64,000 bases of DNA from Osmia lignaria lignaria (lineage: Eukaryota; Arthropoda; Insecta; Hymenoptera; Megachilidae). The notes beneath the pieces were generated by a model. The model saw only the letters and a list, made by a program, of their open reading frames with translations. It was not told the origin of the DNA and ran no database searches. Of the stretch, positions 21,471 through 32,543 are shown one piece after another. How positions within the stretch are numbered: position 1 is the stretch's first letter; each line of letters begins with the position of its first letter. The position numbers and the translations under genes were made by a program. The stretch covers positions 2,135,501 to 2,199,500 of the forward strand of contig NC_135033.1 of NCBI RefSeq assembly GCF_051020975.1. Reading direction: 5' to 3'.

Positions 21471-22370
21471 TTGTTGGAATTAGTTTGCTGTTTGATAGAG
21501 GGAAAGGTGGTACCAGGAACTGTTCTTTGTAATTTCGCTCTTTCGGTAATTTTTAACCAACTTCGAAAAAGACGAAGGTTACTCAATTCGATCAGTATAT
21601 ATATATTTTTCTGTGTTTGTTCACTGATTAGTCCTGCCATTCCTCCTGTGATTTTTTCATTCCGAACGATTTTTATTGCAAAAAATCGTACAATTTCATG
21701 TTCGTTCGGCGTATGTTCACCGATTACTCCGAAACGGATGGACCAATCGGAATGAAACCTTTTGCATCTTGTAGAGTAGTAACTTCCCATTGATCCCGTA
21801 AAAAAATATTTTTCATTTCTTCATTGCTAAGTATTATTATTGCAAAAAACAAGAAGTTTTTAATCTCAACATAGGATGATTTCAATGACCCTTTAATATG
21901 TTGTCGGGGGCATGATTCTGAACAACTTTTTCATTATGCATAATTAACGGCAAGCTTTAGTTTCCAAGATATTCGTGAAAAACTATTGTTACTACTGCAT
22001 TTAATTCTACGTATGCCTACGTGTTTCTGGCGGTGTTGGGTCAGCATGCAGTCGCCGATTCTCTACTGTTTCTATACACATATCGCGTCGTCAGTATGCA
22101 TATTATAATCACTATTGATATTGCAAAATCCTATTCTTTAACGCTACTGTGTAAGGAATGCACCGATCGTGATGAAACTTTTCACATCTCATAGATCTTT
22201 CCACGATGATCCCATTTGCAAAAATTTATGTACCATCTTATTGTTAAACTATTGTTACTGCAAAAAAGCTATTGTTTAGGGTTCATTTTCACGATGAAAC
22301 CTTTCACATCTAATCGGAGATATTTTCGCGATGATCGCAATTGCAAAAATTTGTGAAATTTGTTATTGTT
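21471..22370 (+). repeat. H repeat, copy 1 (dispersed insect repeat)
   Basis: Carries the signature AACTTCGAAAAAGACGAAGG then TTACTCAATTCGATCAGTAT, later CCGATTACTCCGAAACGGAT and a long non-coding body to about 22110. The next 250 bp hold two related blocks of 'GATGAAACTTTTCACATC'-type sequence (22160-22235, 22285-22360). An inverted copy lies at 48715-49120 and a scrap at 35345-35410. Non-autonomous; superfamily unknown. Confidence 0.6.
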
Positions 22371-22621
22371 AATAACTATTGTTATCACAATAGTGGTAAT
22401 ATATTGAAACGCTCTTGTTACGGTAAATGTGATTAATCCGGTGATTATATATAATTGCCGGTTATTATATATAATCACCACTAAATTTGGTAAATGTGAT
22501 AAATTATTGAATATTTATCAAATTAACCGGCGAGTTTATATAATTCCCAATTCGTAGATTAGGTTAGGCTATATATTTAAATCGTTTTCCTAAAATAAAA
22601 TAATTTTTAACAGAAAACAAA

Positions 22622-23525
22622 TCCGACTTCGAAATGCACTAAAAAGTGTAAAATAATTACTATTTCATTCATACCAATATTCTATAGCTATTATTAATAT
22701 CTACTGAATCGTTAAGTAGGATACCAAATACATTTCAAAGTCTTCGGAGGCGACGCAAAATTATAAACTTTTCCTCTACTAGGAAGATCCTAACTCGGGC
22801 GTCGACAATAGGTTGTCATAGGATAAATGACCCATTTGATAATTTCAAGTAAACAATATTCAACGGGAATCAACATACCCATTGCGAATTAACTATACTG
22901 CAGTTCACGAGTGACCGCAATAACTCGCGCAGCTCACTAGGTCTAGGGATATTTTTAATAGCGTGTGTGATTCCCCTTTACAGCTTGCTTCTTACTTTGC
23001 ATTCACATCATTTTTTTTCAAAAAATAATAGGAATTTCATTGTATCGTAAAACTTTAAAATATCATCACCGGTTATCAGTTATCGTACGTCATATATTTC
23101 TGCCCACCATTTATATGATCGCAAAGTATAATAAGAAACAAGCTGTAGAGGGGAATAACACATGTCATTAAAAATCTCTCTAGACCTAGTGAGCTGCGCG
23201 AGTTAAGCGTGAACTGCAGTATAGTGTATCTACATCAGGAGGGCTGCCAATTTCTGATACAATCGTTACAATTACAAATGTTTTCAGCCGGACCTATAAT
23301 TTTTCTCTTACGACTTATTAATTACCAAGTTTGCCATACCGCAATTAAATCGTTATTGGCAGCATCGTATATTCGGGCATTTTTAATTTTGCGCCGCCTC
23401 CGAAAAGGTTGAAATGTATTTAGTATCCTATTTAACGATTAAGTAGATTGTACTAATAGCTGTGGAATACAGATATAAATGAAATAGAAATTATTTTATA
23501 CTTTTTAGTGCATTTCGAAGTCGGA
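22622..23525. mobile_element. G foldback element, copy 1, with an inner palindrome
   Basis: TCCGACTTCGAAATGCACTA at the left is matched by its inverse at 23506-23525. The arms continue through the ATTTCATT..AATGAAAT region and the GCGACGCAAAATT/AATTTTGCGCCGCC block. Nested inside is a second inverted pair (22894-23223). No coding frame. A reverse-oriented half copy lies at 44082-44675. Confidence 0.8.
22894..23223. repeat. Q palindromic core inside G (about 330 bp)
   Basis: TATACTGCAGTTCACG and its inverse bound about 120-bp arms (CTCGCGCAGCTCACTAGGTC and GACCTAGTGAGCTGCGCGAG). The same core appears at 44082-44411. It may be a separate MITE that entered G or a part of G. Confidence 0.75.
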
Positions 23526-23654
23526 TTTTTTTTTTGTTAAAAATTATTTTATTATTTTATCACACTTTTTAGTGGAACCAATATTTGAAGGATACCGTAA
23601 GGATCTTTTGTATTTTTATTGGATACATAATAACTGTCAACCAAAAAGAAAATA

Positions 23655-25200
23655 TTGATCAAATTTTTTTGGGATCAACTATTTTCGGTATCTATGGCAA
23701 TTCTATCTCAACGTGTGGTTTGTGCTATAGAATGTGCATATCGGTTGTGCCATCTGCCCCTTAAAATGAGCTCGAGAAAAGCTGTATTTATAAACAGCTG
23801 TCGGCCTGAACAGAGATATGGAATTCTCCGATTCGAAGAAAATGAAACATCATTTTTCAATAACATATTCGATCGTTACGTAAAGAGACCAGACAATCTA
23901 AAGGATTTGAGCTTAGCTGAATTTGCTGTCCGATATGAAACAGTTTCAAGTGGAATGTGGACAGAAGAGGATGGAGACGCAGAACTCAGAAATGACGATG
24001 AAGAAATATCGAGGTCGAGGTTTATAAAATTAAAGGACAATACCCGAATGCGAATAAGAAAAAAACCAGCTGTACTTCGTCACCGATATTATACCTTAAA
24101 CAGTGATAGGGAAGGATATTTCTATAACTTAATAGTGTGTCACATTCCATTTCGTGATGAAAGTACACTTATGTCCGAAAACGAATCCTCGGAACAATGT
24201 TTTCTTCGACGGCAACGCGAGTTGAAACCTATGTTGGGTAACGCAACCGTCGAACAATGTACTCACGCAGAGCAAATTATTGAAGAAGAAACTGATAATG
24301 AACATTTAGGAGAACCAGTCAGAATTCATGCTGACGAAACAGTATATTATGATCAAGGTGATTTATATGAAGATCAACAGCAAGAAGAAACACGTGCAAT
24401 GCCCGAAGACGTATTCCTTAATAGCATTCGAAGTCTGAATATTGAACAGAAAGACTTATTGAAATCAGTTTCCGCAGTAATTGAGAAAGATATTAAACAA
24501 AATGATGATGATGAAAATACCGAACAAATGTTGCTTTTTATTACCGGAGGAGCTGGTAGCGGGAAGTCGTTTATTTTAAAATTACTTGTTGAACATGTTA
24601 AACGCTGCTATAATCCTACAATTGATACGATGATAAAACCATCTTTCATTGAAGTAGCTTCTTTGACTGGCGTCGCCGCCCGTCAAATATTCGGAAAAAC
24701 TTTACATTCCTTGTTCTCGTTACCTATTGAAAAAGGTACTGCAATGACCTATCGACGACTGACAGGACAAAGGCTCAAACAGGAGAGACGAAAGTGGCGT
24801 CATACAAAGTGGTTGATTATTATCGACGAGATATCAATGGTGTCTTATGAGAATTTGCGAATAATTCATTTAAGATTGCAAGAATTCAAAACAAATGATA
24901 AACTATTTGGTGGCGTAAATGCACTTCTCTTTGGCGATATCATGCAGTTGCCCCCAGTAAAAGGACACTGGCGCTTTGTACAGCCACATTGGTGTACTGC
25001 AGAAATTAATTTATGGCACCAATTTTCATTCTGCGAACTCACCATTAATATGCGACAAACAGATGATGTTGAGTTTATCGATTTATTGAATAACCTTCGG
25101 TTTGGAGAAGTGACAACTTCTCAACTGGAAATACTATGCGAACGAAGAAGAATTCCCCTAACCGGAGAGTTCGAGGATAGTGCAGCAGTAAGAATACTCT
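23655..25200 (+). pseudogene. Helitron Rep/helicase fragment (Pif1-type helicase domain)
   Basis: About 515 open codons. The N-terminal part (ECAYRLCHLPLKMSSRKAVF, FINSCRPEQRYG) matches the segment between Rep and helicase in Helitron proteins. The helicase shows Walker A GGAGSGKS at residues 298-305, TGVAARQIFGKTLHSLF, Walker B IIIDEISMVSYENL (about 388), FGDIMQLPPV (about 426) and NMRQTDDVEF. The Rep nuclease is missing upstream. The C-terminal helicase motifs are missing downstream, where Jockey sequence begins at about 25200. Helitron helicases unwind the donor strand during rolling-circle transposition. This piece is unlikely to act. Confidence 0.88.
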
Positions 25201-25231
25201 CCCCTTCATCATTCTACCAACCGGGCCTCTT

Positions 25232-25435
25232 ATGCTGCGGTTGAATCTGGCCAAAATCCTAGGCCATCGTTCCGTCATCGATGATCCAAATGGAACAAAT
25301 ATTGGATCCATCATGGAACTCAAAGAGGCGATGGGCGAATTGAACTCGCTGGTTGACATCAATTCAATTCTTGAAATTGTCAAATCACTAATACAGGCGT
25401 TCCGCGGCTGTAATACTCAATTCAAGAGGTTCTAG
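25232..25435 (+). pseudogene. C1 ORF1 C-terminal end
   Basis: MELKEAMGELNSLVDINSIL followed by EIVKSLIQAFRGC matches the end of Jockey-type ORF1 and the equivalent segment of C2 (LNELN-RVDINKMLAITHTLI, near 30225). The knuckles are missing. Confidence 0.65.
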
Positions 25436-25479
25436 GCTATCTGGTCGGTATTTCCGAACCCTGGTTAACAATGTTCCCG

Positions 25480-27544
25480 AAAATTATTCTATGGAATGTA
25501 TGCTGGATTGTCTTGATCACGGAAACTTGGTTAAAGTCTGACTTAGATTTTTCAATTCCCGGTATTCTGTAATAAGACAGGATTCTCCTTTTGCTTCTAG
25601 CCGAGCCCATGGTAGAGTTGCCATAATCATTCACAATGCTCTGAAATATTCTGCCATTAATTGCCCCTCGACTTCTTCTAACCTCATATCTTGTTTCATC
25701 AAACTTACCAATCGCAAACTTTTCTTAGGGGTGATATACTCTCCCCCAACTAACATCATCTCTCGTACCGACCTCGATCAACTGGTTCGGATGGGATCCC
25801 CATTCTCGATTGGCGGCGATTGGAATGCCAAACACTCTCTTTGGAACAATTATGTCAATAACGCTAACGGTAACACCGTTTTTAACCACATAATCAGATC
25901 CGACTATAGAATCATCCATCCCGACGCGTTCACCAGGATTTCTAGTCACTGTATGCCTTCGGTTATTGACTTTTTCATTTCCAATTGCCCTCAGAGCTTC
26001 TCTTATACAACCCTGGATCAGCTAAGTTCTGATCATGCTCCCGTTGTCCTTTCTGTTTTTGGTTCAACACGGCCTGCTGGTCTCGACAGGGCCACAGATT
26101 GGAAACTCTACAAACAACTAACCTCGAATTTCAAAATTCAATCCAAATATTGTTCCACTGACGATATTGATAAGTCCCTTAAAACCTTGACCGCATTTCT
26201 TCACGCGTGCCATCGTCGGGCCACCACTTGTGTCGATAATTCCATCTCCAAACATAACTACTTGATAAATTACTCCGAACTTCAGTCACTCATAGCAGTC
26301 AGGAGACGTCTAAGAATATTGGCTCAAAGGATTGGCAGCTACTCGCTTCATGATAGAATCCATGATCTGTCCGCAGCTATTAGGAAACGTATCTCCGTTC
26401 TCCGTAACACCAATTGGATTAATAAACTAGCTTCATTCAAAGAACCTGATCCAACCTTTTGGAGCACATATCGTGCAATATCCTCCACAGGCGACTCAAA
26501 AAGACTTCCACCACTTGCTCATAACTCTGGCACCGCTTGCTCTGCGAACGAAAAAGCGGAGGTCCTTGCTAGCAATTTCATTAACGTTCATAACAGTGCA
26601 TCTTCTCTAAACACGCCGCATTTATCGTCAATTGAGAATTTTATTTCCAATCTACACAATAACACAAGATTATAATTCTTGAAGATTACATGCCTATAAC
26701 TGGTCTGGCTCTTTCTCCTCACCGTATCTTCAACCAGATTCACCGCTTAAAAAATCGTAAATCTCCTGGTCCAGACAGAATCTCAGCTCCTATGTTAAGA
26801 AACGCCTCATTCAAAATCTCGATTCAACTTTATTATCTATTCCGTAGTTCCATTAAACTAGCCTACTTTTCTGAGGCTTGGAAAATCGCAAAGGTTGTTC
26901 CCATTCTCAAACCCGGGAAGCCAAAAAACATCCCCGCCAGTTATAGGCCCATCAGTCTTTTATCAATTTCCGGCAAACTCTTCGAAAAAGTTATCTTCTC
27001 TGCTATATCTTCACACCTTTCATCGAACAAAATTATCATTAACCAACAATTCAGATTCCGTCAACAGCATTCGACACTCCAACAAGTTGCTCGAATTTCC
27101 CAATTCATTTCCAAAGAGTTAAACATTCGTCGCGCGGCGGGGATGGTCTTGCTTGACCTTGCCAAGACCTTCGATACCGTTTGGCACGACGCGCTCTTCA
27201 TCAAACTGGATCGCATCAAACTACACCCAATACTCATTCTGTTGCTTCACTCTTACCTCAATAATCGCCAACTATTTGTGCAAATTCTGGGCTCGCAATC
27301 CCCTTTCTTCAAAATTTGTGCTGGAGTGCCACAGGGCTCTATCTTGGCTCCTCTCTTGTTCAGTATTTTCATAAATGACATCCCTCACTGCCTCGACTGT
27401 AGCCTGGTTCATTTTGCCGACAATACGGCTATTTTGACCTTTTCCGTCAGACTCTCTCACCTGATTTTTAAAATACAACGGTATCTGGACATCATTTTTG
27501 AGTATTTCGCTGACTGGAAGGTACATAAAAGCTCGCTTACTTAA
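25480..27544 (+). pseudogene. C1 ORF2: endonuclease and RT with mutated catalytic motif
   Basis: Endonuclease pieces start near 25490 (LWNVCWIV, TETWLKSDLDF). A clean frame follows from 25731 with FSIGGDWNAKHSLWNN and SSDHAPVVLSVFG to 26675. RT restarts at 26690: KNRKSPGPDRIS, AWKIAKVVPILKPGK, YRPISLLS, LLDLAKTFDTVWHDAL and GVPQGSILAPLLF. The catalytic FADD is changed to FADN, which should abolish polymerase activity. The thumb and C-terminus are missing. Confidence 0.85.
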
Positions 27545-28837
27545 ATGCTGGCTTGGTATGCGAGCGTTTGCCCGCAGGAACAACTTATACGGGAGTCCTA
27601 GAGGTTGGGGCATATCCTCCCTGTCTCCCGACTTTATCGCTAAAAAAAAGAAAAATAGGAAGAAATATGAAGGGGTGTGGTGCGCGGGGGGAGTGCATGG
27701 CCGCATACAAGTCGGATCTTCGTGTCTCAATGTGACTTTTTTCGTATTTTTCCTTGCTGATCGTGCAATATTCAGTAAGAGTGACCTTCTAGTGCTAGTT
27801 CAGTGACTTGTGTTATTGAAACTGTTATTATTTAAACTGGTTAACATTCCTAAAAGACCTAAGGCCAACCCCAAGCGGGTTAACCTCTTACCGGGTAGGT
27901 CATCCCGCAAGCGGCAAGGGATCGCCTTGACGACCCAGAATCCCCAGAACCTGGCTGAGTGCATCCAGGACATCTCGGAGCTACAGGAGGATGATAACCC
28001 TTTTGCTAACTTTCCACCCACTGTAGCAGACGACGCTTCGTCTATTTCCGACGCGCCCGATCACGTGTGCGAGTGCGATTTCACGGACCGCGCTACATCT
28101 CCGATGATGGCTTCCCAGGCCAAATCTAGTGATTTTATTGTAAATAGTGTAAATGGTGCAAAAAAACGCATTCATTCTCCTGCGAACATTTCTAACCTCG
28201 AGGTCATCAATAATACGAACGTGATATCTGAGACCTGTAAGATGGACGCTGAAACCCAGGTGCCTGTGCGCAACCGATTCGACATTCTTCGCGCGTTCGT
28301 TGATGACGACATGGCGGGCGCGAAATCGTCTACAATTTAGAACCAGCAATCGAACTAAGCTGGAAAACCTTACTCCTTCAATATCAAAAATCCCAATTCT
28401 AGCGCCGCTAAACCGCACATTATCAATGACGACGTTAACTTCAATAGGAAGGTCATAATCAAACCCTCGCCATTCTATATCTCTCACTTCTCGCACAATA
28501 TTGTGGAATTCGAAAAAGAGCTTGCTGCTCTTTATGGCAAAACGTTCCATTTGAAACTTCTTAACGGCGGGATACGGACCCAATTTGATGAACTCGATAC
28601 CTTTAAAAAATTCAAAGAGACTCTCCGCGACAGTAAAGTCCCTTTCTTCACCTCTACAGTAAACTCCGAAAAAGCTCTCAGCTTAATCTTGAAGGGGCTC
28701 CCCAATACCCCATCCGACCAAATTCTCGATGAGCTAGAAGCTCGAAATCTCCAGCCCACCTCTTGCATTATTATAAACCGTAATAACGCCTCTCATTCAA
28801 TCGACCGTGTCAATTTCTCCCCGGTACAAAAACCAAC

Positions 28838-29726
28838 ACAAGGGAATGGTCAAAAGTGGATGGTAGAGTTGCTCGTCCAAACTATGTTTATTCGAAAGTG
28901 CATAAAACGAGGAGTTTATGGTGCAATTTTTGGATGCCATTGGCAACGGGTTCAAAAGTTATGGGACTTTGAAATTTTCATATTTTTAAATGCAAATAAT
29001 TATAAAACATGAGCAATCGAAATATGAAGTGAAAATTAGATATAAAAGTGACAAAAGCACGAATTTGAGATGATTAGATGATGTTTACTAACAATTAAGG
29101 TAAGTTTCACGGAAAATTGCATGTGTGATACAAAAGCTGTTAGTACAATGTGCACAACGAACGAAAGCAATGTCTGCGCACACTGTACAATTCTCTCCGT
29201 CGAGAGAGTTGAAACAATACTGCATCGGAGTCTGGAACAGTTCCGGTTCTTCCTGCAGATATTCTGATTTATAGAATGCAAACTTGGTCAGATTCTTGAA
29301 TAGCAGTGCACTGAACTGATAGTGCATGAATGCTTGCAACTTGGGGAACTGATCGCGTTGCCAGATCTGGTTTTTGGAGATTGGAATCAGTGTGTCGGTG
29401 ATGAACTTGACAAATGCTTTACAAGGTTGGAAGAAGTATACATCTAAAGGTTGGATCATTCTCGTGCAGCCTGCTGGTATCAGATGCTTCCTTAAATTTA
29501 TCTTATCAGGAATTGCTGAACTAGACAACTCCTCATCCGTATTTATAGACCAGGGATCCAAAAGCAGGAGCAAATCTTTTCTGTCCGAAGGAAGCGAAGC
29601 TTCCTGCCTCCCAGCAACTTCAATGGCAAAAACAGACAGCACCATCTGTCTCTGCCCGTCATTCCCTTTTCAAAGAAGTGCTGTTTGTGTGGATGCCTCA
29701 CCATCCACTTTTGACCATTCCCTTGT
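28838..29726 (-). mobile_element. DDE transposon fragment inside C2 ORF1 (889 bp)
   Basis: Terminal inverted repeats ACAAGGGAATGGTCAAAAGT (continuing GGATGGT) at both ends; joining the flanks restores the LINE ORF1. I could not settle the target duplication. The minus-strand coding remnant is described separately. The ACAAGGGAA terminus is shared with the R MITEs at 14.8, 35.6 and 56.0 kb. Confidence 0.8.
29088..29645 (-). pseudogene. Transposase C-terminal half, DDE superfamily, family uncertain
   Basis: Open for 185 codons on the minus strand: LLLLDPWSINTDEE, then HLIPAGCTRMIQPLDVYFFQ followed by PCKAFVKFITD, and a Cys-rich end CTVCADIAFVRCAHC. The 'IP-TT--IQPLDV-FF--K' block is typical of the third catalytic region in pogo/Tc1-related DDE transposases (compare LPP.TTH.LQPLD.G of CENP-B/pogo). 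The N-terminal half is missing, so it is non-autonomous. Confidence 0.6.
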
Positions 29727-30436
29727 TAGATCAGGTATCTATTCAGTATGCGAATTTACTGGTATAAATTTCTGTCTAACAAGAAACATACGCAATGCTA
29801 TTGCTGCCAACAGTTCGGCCATTTGGCCATTAACTGCAACCTCCCAGCTGTCTGCGTCAAATGCGCGGGCAAACATCATACTTCGGAGTGCTCCAAACCG
29901 TTTGACACTCCTCCGGCCTGCTCCAACTGCGGTGGCACGCATACCGCTAACTTCTCGCAATGCCCAGCACTCACTAAGTATCTAGAACGTCGTTTTGCGG
30001 CGGAAAAATCTCCTCGCGGTGTCGCTTACATGCGCCCATCTTTTACTCCTTTTCACAATACTGAGCCAAGATTCCCTCTTGCTGCTTCTCATCCTACGTC
30101 CTCGTTCAACGGTCATTCGCGGACGTAGACTCGGGTACCCGGCTTCCTGCCGGCTCCTCCTCCTCTCACCGCCCTGGACTCGTTAGTAATTCCGATCCCA
30201 ACACCCTCAACGATCTTCTTAAAGCTCTTAATGAACTAAATTAGCGCGTTGACATTAACAAAATGCTCGCCATCACTCACACGCTCATCGAAAGGATGAA
30301 GCTTTGCCGCACCAACGCTGAGAAGTTTCAGGCTTTCTGGACTGTTGTCCATAGTTTTGATTAAAAGGCAGCCTTCATCTCGAAAATCCTGCTGTGGAAT
30401 TCTTGCTCCATTCTGCAAAAGCGGAATGAACTCATA

Positions 30437-30956
30437 CAGTGGGTAATCAAATTATTATGAACAGATGGAAAACTTACATATTTTATGTTTCCGATACTAT
30501 TATGTATTCCATAAAAGTGAAATATACCCTTTCCAGCAAAAACCATAACAGCTTACCTAACTAATAAAGAAATTCAAGTTTTATCCTGGTCTGGAAACTC
30601 ATCAGATATGAACCCAATAGAAAATCTATGGGAATTATTAAAGCGTCGCATTGTATCAGAGACAATAACTAACAAGCAACAACTGATTGACAAAATTATA
30701 TTCGTATGGCATCACGATCCGGAAATGCTAGAAAATTGCCGAAAAAATATGGAAAGCATGCCGAGACGTATTCAGACAATTACAGATGCCAAGGGCGACG
30801 TGACCAAATATTAACATTATATGTGTTTTAAATTATAAAAGTTGTAAAATATAGCAATAAAGTTTTGCAATAAAAAGGAATACCATTTTAAGTGTATTTT
30901 CAGTTCCATTCCCGATCAAATTTCAAATAAGTGATAATTTCGAACTGTTCATAACA
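30437..30956 (+). mobile_element. Tc1-like transposon remnant 2
   Basis: TA then CAGTGGGTAATCAAATTATT at the left; the right end stops at GAACTGTTCATA and lacks the outer bases of the inverted repeat. The interior is collinear with remnant 1 without the P MITE: SGNSSDMNPIENLWELLKRR continues uninterrupted to KGDVTKY at 30814. The same internal deletion in both copies suggests they amplified as a deletion derivative. Confidence 0.8.
30608..30814 (+). pseudogene. Tc1 transposase C-terminal fragment
   Basis: MNPIENLWELLKRRIVSETI and a helical tail to DAKGDVTKY. It corresponds to the last fifth of a Tc1 transposase (third catalytic residue Glu in NLWE). It lacks the rest. Confidence 0.75.
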
Positions 30957-32387
30957 CCCAATTCACCATCCCGGGTTACTCGGTTATCCGCAAGAACTTG
31001 AAGTTCCTCACGGTGGATGTTTCGGGGATTTCTCACCTTGAGACCTGTTTCATCCCAAGGCATTAGGCCTACAATGCTCTAAGACCTTAGTGGGAGTGGT
31101 GTACGCCTCTCCCGACTCCCCTCTCCTTGGATCTGACTTCAACAAGATCACGCATATTGGCTCACCTTTCATCTTCGGTGGTGATTGGGACGCCAAGCAT
31201 CCATCCTGGAACAATTACAGGGCAAACTCTGCAGAGAAGCATCTCTTTAAAAACGCTCTTAGTGCTTCTTATCGCATTATTCATCCTAATGACTTTACAT
31301 TCATCCAGCCGAACAGGCAACCTTCCACAATTTGATTTCTTTTTTTTTTCTGATTCCCTGTGCGATCTCCACTGTAACACTTCAGATCATTTCGGTACTT
31401 TGCATAATGCCGTCGTATTAACCTCTTCTGACAATTCCCAAAAATCTGGTGTTGGCGTGTCGGTTGATTGGGAGGCATATACTACGTTTTCCAACAACAT
31501 TAAAATTAGAACCTCCCTGATCTCCACTCAGGATATCGATCATTGCATTAGGGAAACCGTTTCCTTTCTCCATGCGTGCCGCAGACGCGCCTCCTAACGC
31601 GTGAACACGACAGCAACGACTGCTAAAAACCTTGTCCATGATGGGACTCTTCAATCGCTAATAAATCGACGACGAGCACTCCGGCGCAATGGCCGGCGCC
31701 TTGGCCAAGGTTTTGTCGCATAAGACATGAAGGACACCTCGTCTATGATACGTCATAGAATTTCGCTTCTCTATATAGAAAGTGGGAATAATAAATTGCA
31801 ATCCTTTCGCAGAACAAATCCCACCTTCTGGGCCACCTACCGTGCTATATCTTCGTCGTCGGAATTTCGAGGAATTCCTCCTTTCAGCAGCGGTTCTGCC
31901 ACCGTCACATTTGACCGTGACAAGGTCGAGGCTTTGGCCTTGCACTTCTCCAAAATCCATTTCGATGCCGCATTGATGCCTTCCAGTATGTCCTCTAGCG
32001 TGAAATTGTTTGTTTCTTCCTAGCCAGTATCGGGAGGCGTGAAGTGTGGTACTTTCATATCACCCACTATCATCGCCAACATCTTGAAACATGTACCGCG
32101 AAAAGTGATATGCCAATTGTATTACATCTACCGCGCCTTCCTTGCGGGAAATCAAGGGATTCAATTTCCAGTTATCGACCTATAAGCCTCCCATCCATCC
32201 TGGGGAAGGTGCTCGAGATATGCATTTTGGATATGATTGATTCTCACCTCACCAAACACAACATTATCATAAACCAGTAGTTCGGCTTTCGTGCCAAACA
32301 CTCAACACTTCATCAGATTATACGTATTTTGCAATTCGTCACGCACGAATTAAACGTAAACCGCTCCTCAGCTATGATCCTCCTTCT

Positions 32388-32543
32388 CCTGAGAAATGCT
32401 GTGTGGCGATTCCGGGGAGGTTTACCTCAGTGTCCCCTTCGATTGCGTAACGCAGTGTCATCCTTCGAGATAGGATTTTTAGTGGATATACTGGCAACAG
32501 CAGCCCCACACTTCCGGGCAACTAACATCTCGCCCAGCGTATT
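32388..32543 (+). other. Unidentified in-frame 155-bp insert in C2 RT motif A
   Basis: Where relatives read MILLDLSKAFDTV, C2 reads MILL, then about 52 foreign codons (LLRNAVWRFRGGLPQC ... TNISPSV), then KAFDTV. The piece is GC-richer than its flanks and keeps the frame. I see no terminal repeats or duplication. Origin unknown; possibly template-switch filler. Confidence 0.6.

Larger units (their letters stand above)
25205..27544 (+). mobile_element. Jockey-like LINE C1, truncated at both ends
   Basis: Contains the last part of ORF1, then ORF2 endonuclease and RT up to just past the catalytic motif. It stops at 27544, where a second, related element begins. It is fused directly to the Helitron fragment on its left. 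Both ends look like truncations rather than natural termini. Confidence 0.8.
27810..30364 (+). pseudogene. C2 ORF1: gag-like protein, split by a DNA transposon
   Basis: Reads in one frame with two stops (28338 and about 28356): a Pro/Arg-rich start (RPKANPKRVNLLPGRSSRKR), acidic middle, then the domain preceding the knuckles (FEKELAALYGKTFHLKLLNG, 28503-28835). After the insert it continues RIYWYKFLSNKKHTQCYCCQ with knuckles CYCCQQFGHLAINC, CVKCAGKHHTSEC and CSNCGGTHTANFSQC (29748-29990). The C-terminus RVDINKMLAITHTLIERMKL follows, interrupted by TAG at about 30243. Confidence 0.8.

Noticed and set aside
29374..29985. 203-codon plus-strand frame
   Set aside because: Shadow of the minus-strand transposase relic, running into LINE C2 in a non-gag frame.
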